A stretch of DNA of 24,158 nt from Thermacetogenium sp. UBA5472. GTDB taxonomy: Bacteria > Bacillota > DSM-12270 > Thermacetogeniales > Thermacetogeniaceae. Location: positions 1-24,158 of the forward strand of contig DIQC01000083.1 in the NCBI GenBank assembly GCA_002426495.1, given 5' to 3'. The notes below the pieces were generated by a model that was not told the DNA's origin, made no database searches, and worked only from the letters and a program-made list of their open reading frames with translations. The translations under genes and the position numbers were made by a program. Shown piece after piece: positions 14,645-22,841 of this stretch (its first letter is position 1; each line of letters begins with the position of its first letter).

Positions 14645-15412
14645 TCAGCCTACTTTGGCTCCAACTCGCAACCGGTCAGCGACCATGGCTATGAATTCGG
14701 AATTAGTAGGTTTCCCTCGATCTACGTCAATAGTATAGCCGAAATATTTATTGATCAAATCTATGTTTCCACGGTCCCAGGCCAGTTCTATTGCATGCCG
14801 AATGGCTCTCTCTACTCTACTGGGAGTTGTATTGTACTTCTCTGCAATCGCCGGGTAAAGTTCTTTGGTGACCGCTCCCAGCAGGCCCATTTCATCGATG
14901 ACCATGAGAATAGCATCCCTGATATACTGATATCCTCTCACATGGGCAGGGATCCCCATTTGATGCATCAGATTGGTAACCTCCACATCCAGATTGCGTG
15001 TTTTGGGTAGTGTGTTCTGCACCTGGCCCACCTGATTATGCGCCAACTGCCTAACCCGATTGGCTAAAATCTCCAGATCAAAAGGTTTGAGTATGTAATA
15101 AGTGGCGCCTAATTCTACCGCCCTCCTGGTCATAGCCTCCTGTCCGAAGGCAGTGAGTATAATCACCTTGGGCCGGTTCTCACCATATTCCATGGAGAGC
15201 TTTTCTAAAACACCGATTCCGTCCAGATGTGGCATAACCAGATCCAGTATGATCACATCAGGCAATTCCTCTGTCAGCATTTCCAATGCCTGTAAACCAT
15301 GATGTGCCACCCCAGAAACGACACAATCATCAAGTCCATCGAAGTATTCCTTTAGTATTTCACAAAATTCCTTATTATCATCCACTACCATGATTTTAAT
15401 CTGATCGTCCAA
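14645..15412 (-). CDS. spo0A: Sporulation master regulator Spo0A
   Basis: A 255-residue response regulator that, when phosphorylated, switches on sporulation genes by binding 0A boxes. The receiver domain (about 5-125) has the acidic pair Asp11-Asp12, phosphoacceptor Asp57 (IILDLVMPHLDG), Thr87 (LTA) and Lys109 (ILKP). The Spo0A-specific DNA-binding domain (about 150-255) includes NTTPSRVERAIRHAIELAWD, its recognition helix region. The start is TTG, nine bases after AGGGGG. It follows spoIVB as in Bacillus. Length is close to Bacillus Spo0A (267). Confidence 0.97.
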   Translation of the reverse strand: MDDQIKIMVVDDNKEFCEILKEYFDGLDDCVVSGVAHHGLQALEMLTEELPDVIILDLVMPHLDGIGVLEKLSMEYGENRPKVIILTAFGQEAMTRRAVELGATYYILKPFDLEILANRVRQLAHNQVGQVQNTLPKTRNLDVEVTNLMHQMGIPAHVRGYQYIRDAILMVIDEMGLLGAVTKELYPAIAEKYNTTPSRVERAIRHAIELAWDRGNIDLINKYFGYTIDVDRGKPTNSEFIAMVADRLRVGAKVG

Positions 15413-15484
15413 TTCTTTTCGCCCCCTAAATGATTAATTAAACCCTGTTACTATCTCTTTTCTTTTTACCTTCTTGTTACTGAT

Positions 15485-15513
15485 CATTTCGACGCGCACC
15501 AACTATTTCCTGC
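15485..15513 (-). promoter_or_regulatory. Sigma-H promoter with overlapping 0A-like box, upstream of spo0A
   Basis: GCAGGAAAT (15513-15505, minus strand) matches the sigma-H -35 consensus fully. After 11 bases, GTCGAAATG (15493-15485) matches the -10 consensus RnnGAATww except at two positions. CGTCGAA across the -10 is one base from the Spo0A box TGWCGAA. The element is about 70 bases before the spo0A TTG start, inside a 154-base gap. Bacillus spo0A also has a sigma-H promoter under Spo0A control. Confidence 0.65.
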
Positions 15514-15566
15514 TGCAAATAATGCAAGATAGTGACTGATTCTGGTATATTTTACTACACAATACA

Positions 15567-16931
15567 TCATATCCTATTTTCAGAGACCTCACGAAAATAT
15601 CCTGTAATATTTCCCCACTTCTGCTCAAAGAGCAGTCCTGTTTCTTCCAACATCATCTCTGCCAATACCCCATATCCTCGAGTCGGGTCGTTGACGAGGA
15701 CATGAGTTACCGCTCCCACCAGTCTTCCATTCTGGATAATGGGGCTTCCACTCATTCCCTGAACGATGCCCCCTGCTCTACGGATCAATTCTTGGTCTGT
15801 AACCTTAATAATAAATGCCTTACCATCGGAACGAGGTCGTGAAAATACGCTTTGAATAGAGATCTGGAATGCTTCAATAGTGTGGTTGTTTAACACGGTA
15901 AGTATAGTGGCCGGCCCCTCTTTGATCTGGTGCCCCATAGCGACAGGAATAGGTTCGGGAGAAACAGGATTTGATAAATTATGGTCCAATTTACCAAAGA
16001 TACCGACCTGAGTGTTATTATCGATATTACCTGCGGCACCCTTGCCTGCAAAGTAACCCACCTTTTCACCAATCTTCCCCTGTTCACCCTTAATAATTTT
16101 CTGAACTGCTGCGGGAACAATCCTGCCGTCCTTGAACTCCCCAGACTGATTAGCTTCAGAATTTGAAATTAAATGACCCAATGCACCATACTTTTTTGTT
16201 CTGGGGTCGTAAAAAGTAAGGGTTCCCACACCTGAAGCCCCATCCTGGATCAGCAGTCCTATACGATAGCGGCCGGTCTCACTGCAAAACTGCGGCTCTA
16301 TTTCTATCTTTCTATTCTTTCCCTTATAAACAACATCAAGGTGGAGCATATCTTTTTTGCGTGCATAATGGTCGATGAGAAAACTCAAATGAGTATCACT
16401 ATGTACCTCAGTTCCTTCAACATTTAAGATGGATGTCCCGGGGGATATTCCCACCTCTTTGGCAGGGCATGACTTTTTGCCATCCTCAAGGATAATATTG
16501 GAATAGCCCATGGCCACCACACCATCTGAATTCATAAGCACCCCGATTGAGTGTCCACCGGCCATCACTGTAATCGGAGAGATTACCTGTAAGTTAACCT
16601 TTTTAAAGGGTATCCTGCCAAAGAGGCGCAGGTCCAATTGAACATCTCCGGGAATGGCTGCTAATGGGGTTTGTCCTTGCAGTAAGGAGAATTCATCTTT
16701 ACAGCCATCTTGCCACTTCAGCACCCCTTCTTCCTCAGAGACCAGGGCTGTTAGTCGAGCCGAAATACAACTGGGGAAAAGATTATCCAGCTCCACTCTT
16801 TCCCCTACGCTGACCCGCAGCTGGGAAGGAACCGCAGCACCAAATTGAACCAGAAATATATAACTGGTTACAGCGATTATAATAAAGAAAAAAAGACCAG
16901 GAATCTTGCGGCGATCTGTGGTCTTGATTAT
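15567..16931 (-). CDS. spoIVB: SpoIVB serine peptidase (S55), start codon not canonical
   Basis: SpoIVB is secreted from the forespore and cleaves SpoIVFA to release sigma-K processing in the mother cell. In the 454-codon frame the membrane anchor (LFFFIIIAVTSYIFLV) lies near residues 13-28, then VPSQLRVSVGE. A PDZ domain (about 120-215) and the peptidase domain follow. The trypsin-like triad is His253 (GHLIS), Asp379 (TDQEL) and Ser394 (GMSGSP). The first ATG, GTG or TTG in frame is the GTG at 16796, which would lose the anchor. A TGA closes the frame at 16937-16935. The best-placed initiation point is ATA at 16931, six bases after AGGAGT, so either a rare start or a changed ATG is involved. 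Confidence 0.85.
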   Translation of the reverse strand: MIKTTDRRKIPGLFFFIIIAVTSYIFLVQFGAAVPSQLRVSVGERVELDNLFPSCISARLTALVSEEEGVLKWQDGCKDEFSLLQGQTPLAAIPGDVQLDLRLFGRIPFKKVNLQVISPITVMAGGHSIGVLMNSDGVVAMGYSNIILEDGKKSCPAKEVGISPGTSILNVEGTEVHSDTHLSFLIDHYARKKDMLHLDVVYKGKNRKIEIEPQFCSETGRYRIGLLIQDGASGVGTLTFYDPRTKKYGALGHLISNSEANQSGEFKDGRIVPAAVQKIIKGEQGKIGEKVGYFAGKGAAGNIDNNTQVGIFGKLDHNLSNPVSPEPIPVAMGHQIKEGPATILTVLNNHTIEAFQISIQSVFSRPRSDGKAFIIKVTDQELIRRAGGIVQGMSGSPIIQNGRLVGAVTHVLVNDPTRGYGVLAEMMLEETGLLFEQKWGNITGYFREVSENRI

Positions 16932-17017
16932 ATTTCACTCCTATAACGTCTCCTGGCTAAATTTCCTCCGATTTTTAAATTAACCTTATTTCAGCTTATT
17001 TATACCTGGCTTCTTTA

Positions 17018-18703
17018 TCACTTCCTTCCAGTTATTAGGATCTGCTGAGCATGCTTCCAGGTCACCTGATCTTGTGAGGTACCTCCCAGCATACGCACAA
17101 TCTCTTCTACCCTTTCCTCAGCATCTAAAAGAGACACCTGTATCTTTGTTTTTCCATTTAAAAATAGCTTTTCCACATTAAAATGTGTCTGGCCGCGACC
17201 GGCAATATTAGGGGCATGGGTTACACATAAAACCTGCTTGTCCTCTGCGATCACCGCCAAACGCTCAGCCACAGCCTGCAGGGTCAACCCGCCGATTCCG
17301 GCGTCGATCTCATCAAATATGAGTGTTGGAATCTGATCATTTTTAGCTAAGACTACCTTCAGAGCCAACATCACCCTGGACATCTCTCCACCTGAAGCGA
17401 TTTTAGCCAGGGGTTTAAGTGGCTCCCCGGGATTAGCAGAGAACAAAAACTCCGGCATATCGTAGCCTGCCGCAGTAGGGTTAGCTGACTCTGCCCAGCC
17501 AATTTCCAAACTAGCTTTTTCCAATCCCAATCCATGAAATTCTGCTGCCACAGCATTACAAAAAGAAACTGAACCTTCCCGCCGCAGTGCACTTAATTTT
17601 TTGGCCTCTACATCATATTTAGCTACGGCTTTCTGGTATTCTGCCTCCAGCTCTTCCCTATGCTGAGCCGCCCCCTTGAGGGCCTCCATCTCTGCGGCGG
17701 CTTCACTGCCATATGCACAGACTTCAGCAAGAGAGGAACCATATTTGCGCATCAGATCTGAAAGAGCAATGAATCTCTCCTCGACTTCTCTGGCATGCTC
17801 AGGATCAAAGTCTAATTGTTCCTGATAGAATCTGAGCTTTTCTATGACATCATCTAGACGGAAGAGGATATCCTTCAGCGATTGAGCCATTTCCTCTGTC
17901 TCACTGTCTAGCTCAGCCATGTCATCAAGTTTTTCCGCAGCTCTGCTCAGGAGATCATAAGCAGGTATCATTCGGCCATCATTGTCCTTCAATTCAACAA
18001 CTGCTTCCTGGGCAAGAGTTGTCAATTTTTCACCATGACGCAGCCGGTCTCGTTTTTTCTGCAGTTCTTCCTCTTCCCCGGGAACAGGCTGCAGATCATC
18101 TATCTCAGCTACCACATACTGAAGATAATCTAAACGGCGATACGCTTCAGATTCACTCAACTGCTTTTGTTTACATTCATCCTGCAGTTGTACCATCTCA
18201 TGATATGTCTTAGAAACCAGGGAACGCTGCTCCAGTACAACCTGACCACAAAAACGATCGAGCAGGTCTCGGTGCTGACTGACCCTCAGCAAAGACTGAT
18301 GCTCATGCTGTCCATGGATGTCTACAAGCAGCTCACCCAAAGAACGATACATGGCCAGGGGAACGACTCGCCCGTTGACTCGGCAGACACTTCTCCCTTT
18401 GGAACTCACCTCCCGACCAAGCAATAGTGTATTATCTTCGCCAAGAGGCAGACCCAATTCAGCCATTTTATCTGCAACCTGCCCACAACTGCTGCAGTCA
18501 AAATAACCCTGGACCAGGGCTTTCTCTGTGCCGGTGCGTACCAGGTTGCTGGAGGCACGTCCACCCACCAGCAGATTCATGGCATCAACGATAATTGACT
18601 TTCCCGCGCCAGTTTCCCCAGTCAGCACATTTAAACCATGGCCGAACATCAATTCCACATTTTCGATCAAGGCGAAGTCCTGGATGACAAGCTGGACAAG
18701 CAT
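17018..18703 (-). CDS. recN: DNA repair protein RecN
   Basis: A 561-residue SMC-like ATPase that acts at double-strand breaks. Walker A is GETGAGKS at 29-36. A long coiled-coil middle region (about 155-370) is rich in Glu, Leu and Lys. The ABC signature SGGEMSRVMLALK and the Walker B LIFDEIDAGIGG lie in the C-terminal part, followed by the H-loop region CVTHAPNIA. Length matches the family (550-575). ATG at 18703 with AGGGGG upstream; the argR stop is 11 bases before it. The recN-argR neighbourhood is as in Bacillus. Confidence 0.96.
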   Translation of the reverse strand: MLVQLVIQDFALIENVELMFGHGLNVLTGETGAGKSIIVDAMNLLVGGRASSNLVRTGTEKALVQGYFDCSSCGQVADKMAELGLPLGEDNTLLLGREVSSKGRSVCRVNGRVVPLAMYRSLGELLVDIHGQHEHQSLLRVSQHRDLLDRFCGQVVLEQRSLVSKTYHEMVQLQDECKQKQLSESEAYRRLDYLQYVVAEIDDLQPVPGEEEELQKKRDRLRHGEKLTTLAQEAVVELKDNDGRMIPAYDLLSRAAEKLDDMAELDSETEEMAQSLKDILFRLDDVIEKLRFYQEQLDFDPEHAREVEERFIALSDLMRKYGSSLAEVCAYGSEAAAEMEALKGAAQHREELEAEYQKAVAKYDVEAKKLSALRREGSVSFCNAVAAEFHGLGLEKASLEIGWAESANPTAAGYDMPEFLFSANPGEPLKPLAKIASGGEMSRVMLALKVVLAKNDQIPTLIFDEIDAGIGGLTLQAVAERLAVIAEDKQVLCVTHAPNIAGRGQTHFNVEKLFLNGKTKIQVSLLDAEERVEEIVRMLGGTSQDQVTWKHAQQILITGRK

Positions 18704-18714
18704 TTATATCCCCC

Positions 18715-19167
18715 TCACCTCAACATCTCATCTATACGCTCCATCACCTGGTCTACAGCCTCCCTAGGCTTGATGATCAACAGTATTGTGTCATCCCCGG
18801 CAACTGTTCCTAAGAGTTCCTTCCATCCGGAGTGATCAAGAGCCTCCGCCACATTATGAGCAGCACCGGGCAGTGTTTTGAGTAAAATTAGATTTTCGCT
18901 GTAATCATATTTCACCACATTTTCCCGGAACAGTCGCTGCAGGCGTTTGTCACTCTGAGAAGGCTCCACTTGCTGAGGCAGGTCATAGCGATATGAATCA
19001 GAACCCATAGGAATCTTAACCAGCTGAAGTTCTTTGACATCCCGTGAGATAGTGGCCTGGGTAGTCTTGACACCCCGCGCCAGCAGTTCATCTGCTAACT
19101 CACTTTGGGTCGTAATTGCTTTTTCTGTAATGATCTCCATTATGATCTGCTGTCTACGCAGTTTCAT
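18715..19167 (-). CDS. argR: Arginine repressor ArgR/AhrC
   Basis: A 150-residue regulator of arginine synthesis and breakdown. The winged-helix DNA-binding domain (about 1-70) includes TQATISRDVKELQLVKIP. The C-terminal hexamerisation and arginine-binding domain includes LLKTLPGAAHNVAEALD and GTVAGDDTILLI, where the GDD pair contacts arginine. I start at the ATG at 19167, giving the standard length. A frame from 19218 would translate part of the palindromic repeat. A GTG at 19179 close to GGAAG is the alternative. Confidence 0.93.
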   Translation of the reverse strand: MKLRRQQIIMEIITEKAITTQSELADELLARGVKTTQATISRDVKELQLVKIPMGSDSYRYDLPQQVEPSQSDKRLQRLFRENVVKYDYSENLILLKTLPGAAHNVAEALDHSGWKELLGTVAGDDTILLIIKPREAVDQVMERIDEMLR

Positions 19168-19197
19168 ATAAGCGAACACTTTCTTCCGTTTTTTTGA

Positions 19198-19261
19198 TAA
19201 CACAAGGGATAATAACACAAGGGGACTGTCCCCCTGTGTTACCCGCGTTTCTCCCCTGTGT
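19198..19261. repeat. Palindromic repeat D (TAACACAAGGGGA / TCCCCCTGTGTTA hairpin, nested copies)
   Basis: TAACACAAGGGGA (19213-19225) and TCCCCCTGTGTTA (19229-19241) form a 13-base stem with one mismatch and a 3-base loop. An extra left half-copy TAACACAAGGG lies at 19198-19208 and a right half-copy TCCCCTGTGT at about 19252-19261. Between them is ACCCGCGTTTC, also found after repeat B. It fills the gap between nadK and argR. No T run follows on the minus strand, so I do not call it a terminator. Confidence 0.65.
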
Positions 19262-20113
19262 CTAGCGTCCTCCTCGAAATTTCTGGTGTAGAACTTCTGA
19301 AAAGGAGCGTTTTTTTACTTTGACTAATTTTGTATAATAATCGGCTTTGCAAACCACAACACTGTCATCTTTTAATAAAGGAAAACCAACCTGCCCGTCA
19401 ATAGTAAGCATGACCTCAGAAGTCCCAGTCCTCATAATCACCCTTACCTCTTGGTCCTTAGGCAGAATAAAAGGCCTATCATACAGAGTATGTGGGCAAA
19501 TAGGTGTGACAATCATTAATTCCAGCTCAGGATTGACAATTGGCCCGCCTGCAGAAAGAGAATAAGCAGTAGAGCCTGTTGGTGATGCAACAATAATTCC
19601 GTCTGCCCTAAAAGTCGACATATAATCCCTGCCCACATAGGTTTCCAATTTGATGATTCTGGAAATAGGCCCCTTGGCGATGACCACATCATTAAAAGCT
19701 ATTATATTTTTTACTGGGTGGCCTGCACGCAAAATCTGGGCATCTAGCATCATGCGGGATTCGATTTGGTAATCGCCCTCAACTAATTTTTCTAAACAGG
19801 GGAAAAGGTCCGGCAGTTCTAGATCAGTAAGAAACCCCAGTTGTCCTAGATTAACACCTAAAATTGGGATTTCCTTATCTGCTACCTGGCGCGCCACCCC
19901 TAAAAGTGTCCCATCTCCCCCCAGTGTCAAAATCATGTCCACATCTTCCTGAAAATCAATCTCCGGGCATCCATAAGGAGGCGTATACATGCTTTCTGTA
20001 GATTGGGGATGTACAACCTTAATACCTCGCTGTTCAAACCATTCAACGAGAATATCCAGGAACCTGCCCCCCCGGATTTTGCGCATATTGGCAACCAAAC
20101 CTACCTGTTTCAT
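19262..20113 (-). CDS. nadK: NAD kinase
   Basis: A 283-residue ATP-NAD kinase that makes NADP. GGDGTLLG at 65-72 is the signature loop, with Asp67 as the catalytic aspartate. NLGQLGFLTD follows, and ADGIIVASPTGSTAYSLSAG (about 169-188) is the NAD-binding segment. Length is typical. ATG at 20113 follows GAGGAGG at five bases, and the binding site overlaps the region just after the tlyA stop. Position between tlyA and argR/recN resembles the tlyA-nadK-recN order of Actinobacteria more than that of Bacillus, where nadK is elsewhere. Confidence 0.95.
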   Translation of the reverse strand: MKQVGLVANMRKIRGGRFLDILVEWFEQRGIKVVHPQSTESMYTPPYGCPEIDFQEDVDMILTLGGDGTLLGVARQVADKEIPILGVNLGQLGFLTDLELPDLFPCLEKLVEGDYQIESRMMLDAQILRAGHPVKNIIAFNDVVIAKGPISRIIKLETYVGRDYMSTFRADGIIVASPTGSTAYSLSAGGPIVNPELELMIVTPICPHTLYDRPFILPKDQEVRVIMRTGTSEVMLTIDGQVGFPLLKDDSVVVCKADYYTKLVKVKKRSFSEVLHQKFRGGR

Positions 20114-20128
20114 TCTGGCCTCCTCACA

Positions 20129-20968
20129 TCACTTGCGATGCCGTTCTTTCAGTACACTGTGCGCTTTTTCTACAACAGCACAGACATCTGACTCATAATT
20201 ATTATTATCCTGCGTTTGCCTTATACCAAGTGATAAAAAGAATTCAATATTGCCATCAGCTCCGCAAACAGGGGAATAGGTAACCCCCTTGTATTGGAAC
20301 CCTGACTCTATAGCTTTCTGGATAGTTTTTAATAGAACCTGCCGATGGATATCCGGATCTCTAACTATGCCACCCTTGCCCACCAACTGTGGGCCTGCTT
20401 CAAACTGGGGCTTAACCAGGGCAATAATCTCTCCTGTGCCGGTGAGCAGTTCCCTAATAGGTACAAAAATTTTTGTAAGAGATATAAAAGAAAGATCGAG
20501 TGTGACCAGATCCACTCTGGTTCCCAATTGCTCAGGGGTAAGATAACGCAAATTAGTCCTTTCCAGCACAACCACACGTGGATCCTGGCGCAGTTCCCAG
20601 GCCAGCTGCCCATACCCCACATCCACAGCATAAACCATTTTGGCTCCCCTGCGCAACAAACAATCAGTAAATCCACCGGTAGATGCTCCGCAATCCAAGG
20701 CGACTCGTCCCTGGACTGCCGTATCGAACTCCTGGAGAGCAGCATCCAGTTTGAGCCCACCCCGGCTGACAAAGGGGCAGGGATCCTCTTTAACACCTAT
20801 TTCCCCATCTGGATCCACAAAAGTTCCAGGTTTATCGATCCTTCTCCCCTCATAAAAAACCATACCTGCCATCAAGCTGCGCTTTGCACGTTCACGGCTA
20901 GCAAAGTAACCCCTCTCCACCAGGAGTTGATCGATACGCTTTTTTTTCGGATTACTCATCAGCTGCAA
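20129..20968 (-). CDS. tlyA: TlyA family rRNA 2'-O-methyltransferase
   Basis: A 279-residue protein with an N-terminal S4 RNA-binding domain (about 11-70, KKRIDQLLVERGYFASRERA) and an FtsJ-like methyltransferase domain. PFVSRGGLKLDAAL, LDCGASTGGFTD (S-adenosylmethionine binding) and LVTLDLSFISL are in order. Family members methylate ribosomal RNA; Bacillus yqxC is the equivalent. Two starts compete: TTG at 20968 with AAAGG five bases upstream, overlapping dxs by 17 bases, and ATG at 20959 with that site 14 bases away. I prefer the TTG. Older annotations say hemolysin, which the sequence does not support. Confidence 0.92.
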   Translation of the reverse strand: MQLMSNPKKKRIDQLLVERGYFASRERAKRSLMAGMVFYEGRRIDKPGTFVDPDGEIGVKEDPCPFVSRGGLKLDAALQEFDTAVQGRVALDCGASTGGFTDCLLRRGAKMVYAVDVGYGQLAWELRQDPRVVVLERTNLRYLTPEQLGTRVDLVTLDLSFISLTKIFVPIRELLTGTGEIIALVKPQFEAGPQLVGKGGIVRDPDIHRQVLLKTIQKAIESGFQYKGVTYSPVCGADGNIEFFLSLGIRQTQDNNNYESDVCAVVEKAHSVLKERHRK

Positions 20969-22829
20969 ACCAGCCTTTCGTTTTGATCAAATCAATGATA
21001 CCTTCCGCATCCAAGCCAATATTCCTGCGCAGTAGATCAGATTTTCCGTGGGTTAGAAAGCAGTCAGGAACACCCATCCTGGCCACATCCCCCTTATAAC
21101 CGTGATCTGACAGTAGCTCCAAGACAGCGCTTCCGAAGCCGCCCGCTATAATATTCTCTTCTATAGTAATAACCCTTTTTGTCCTGTTTGAGCACTCTAA
21201 GATCAGCTCCTGATCCAGGGGTTTGACAAAGCGGCAGTTGATAACAGCTGCCTCAATCCCCTTTCCGGAGAGCAGTTCCGCTGCCTTAAGGGCCTGGTAA
21301 GTCAGAGGGCCGATTGCCAAGATTGTCAGATCATTTCCTTTTCGGAGAAGCTCGCCCCTGCCCAAAGGAAGCTCCGGAAGGTGATAATTCACTTCCAGCT
21401 GAGGGCCGGCACCCCTTGGATAGCGTATAGCTACAGGGCCCTGATAATTGATAGAACTCCTGAGCATCGCTACCAATTCACTCTGGTCTTTAGGTACCAT
21501 CACCGTCATCCTAGGAATGTGGCGCAGGTAGGATAGATCAAAAACGCCTTGATGGGTTTCCCCATCCTCACCCACGATACCCGCACGGTCCAGTGCAAGT
21601 ATAAGATGCATATTCTGCAAGGCAACATCATGAACGATTTGATCATAGGCACGCTGCAAAAATGTAGAATAAATGGCTACAATCGGTAGGCAGCCGGACT
21701 GAGCTAAGCCTGCGGCAAGAGTCACAGCATGCTGCTCAGCAATTCCCACATCAAAAAACCGCCCGGGATATCTTCTGCCAAACTCACAGAGTCCGGTTCC
21801 CTCTGACATAGCCGCAGTGACAGTTACCACCTCAGGATGCTCTTCTGCTATCTGTAAAACTGTTTCGCCGAAGACCTCTGTAAATTTAGGCCCTGACTTT
21901 GACCGATATGGTTTGCCTGTTTGTAAGTCAAAGGGGCCGACTCCATGAAATTTATTAGGGTATTTCTCCGCAGGGGGATAGCCCTTTCCCTTGATCGTGT
22001 TCACATGCACCAAAACCGGCCCGTTAAGGGACCTGGCACGTTCTAAAACCTGCTCCAGCATAGATATGTTATGACCATTGATAGGCCCCAGATAAGTGAA
22101 CCCCAATTCTTCAAAAAGCATCCCCGAAACCAACAAATACTTGACACTGCCTTTAAAGCGCTCTGCCACCTTAAACACGCGTTGGCCAATATGAGGAGTC
22201 CGCTGCATAACATCCTTGATCTCCGCTTTACTTCTGCGATAGAAAGGATCTGTGCGCATTCTACTGAGATACGCAGACATAGCCCCTACATTCCGCGTGA
22301 TGGACATCTCATTATCATTCAAAACAACGATCAGACGTGTTCCCAACTGCCCTGCATGGTTTAATGCCTCATAAGCCATGCCTCCAGTCAGTGCTCCATC
22401 TCCGATGACAGCTATCACAGAATGCTCTTCTTTTTTGAGGTCCCGAGCCAACGCCAAACCCAGGGCAGCTGAAATAGAGGTGCTGCTGTGCCCGGTCTCA
22501 AAACAGTCATGAACACTCTCACACCTCTTGGGAAACCCGCTCAATCCTTTGAACTGCCGGAGAGTTTTCAACTCTTCCCTGCGGCCTGTTAGGATTTTAT
22601 GCACATAACTCTGATGGCCTACATCCCAGACAATTTTATCTTCAGGAGAATTAAAAACAAAGTGAAGGGCGATTGTTAACTCCACAACGCCCAAATTCGG
22701 GGCCAGATGCCCACCGGTCTGCGACACTACATCCAATAGATATACTCTAATTTCCTGTGCTAACTTCTCCATCTCTTCAAATGTCAGTTTTTTTATATCT
22801 GAAGGGGTATTAATTGTTTCTAATATCAA
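20952..22829 (-). CDS. dxs: 1-deoxy-D-xylulose-5-phosphate synthase
   Basis: A 625-residue thiamine diphosphate enzyme that condenses pyruvate and glyceraldehyde 3-phosphate in the non-mevalonate isoprenoid pathway. The cofactor motif starts with GDGALTGGMAYEALNHAG (about 143-160) and ends with NDN about 30 residues on. DVGIAEQHAVTLAAGLA and DRAGIVGEDGETHQGVFD belong to the pyrimidine-binding domain, and the transketolase C-terminal domain ends the protein. Length is normal. The start is TTG with AAAGGTGA about seven bases upstream. It follows the OapA-type gene by 12 bases, so they are cotranscribed. Confidence 0.97.
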   Translation of the reverse strand: MILETINTPSDIKKLTFEEMEKLAQEIRVYLLDVVSQTGGHLAPNLGVVELTIALHFVFNSPEDKIVWDVGHQSYVHKILTGRREELKTLRQFKGLSGFPKRCESVHDCFETGHSSTSISAALGLALARDLKKEEHSVIAVIGDGALTGGMAYEALNHAGQLGTRLIVVLNDNEMSITRNVGAMSAYLSRMRTDPFYRRSKAEIKDVMQRTPHIGQRVFKVAERFKGSVKYLLVSGMLFEELGFTYLGPINGHNISMLEQVLERARSLNGPVLVHVNTIKGKGYPPAEKYPNKFHGVGPFDLQTGKPYRSKSGPKFTEVFGETVLQIAEEHPEVVTVTAAMSEGTGLCEFGRRYPGRFFDVGIAEQHAVTLAAGLAQSGCLPIVAIYSTFLQRAYDQIVHDVALQNMHLILALDRAGIVGEDGETHQGVFDLSYLRHIPRMTVMVPKDQSELVAMLRSSINYQGPVAIRYPRGAGPQLEVNYHLPELPLGRGELLRKGNDLTILAIGPLTYQALKAAELLSGKGIEAAVINCRFVKPLDQELILECSNRTKRVITIEENIIAGGFGSAVLELLSDHGYKGDVARMGVPDCFLTHGKSDLLRRNIGLDAEGIIDLIKTKGWFAADE

Positions 22830-22841
22830 AGAGCTTCACCT

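Noticed and set aside
19198..19261. Rho-independent terminator after nadK
   Set aside because: The hairpin is strong, but no T run follows on the minus strand and nested half copies indicate a repeat element.
20129..20968. Hemolysin A
   Set aside because: An old family name. S4 plus FtsJ-like methyltransferase motifs indicate an RNA methyltransferase.
20345..20986. Plus-strand open frame of 213 codons opposite tlyA
   Set aside because: It is the complement of a clearly conserved methyltransferase gene. Its product is low in recognisable motifs and it lacks a convincing ribosome binding site.
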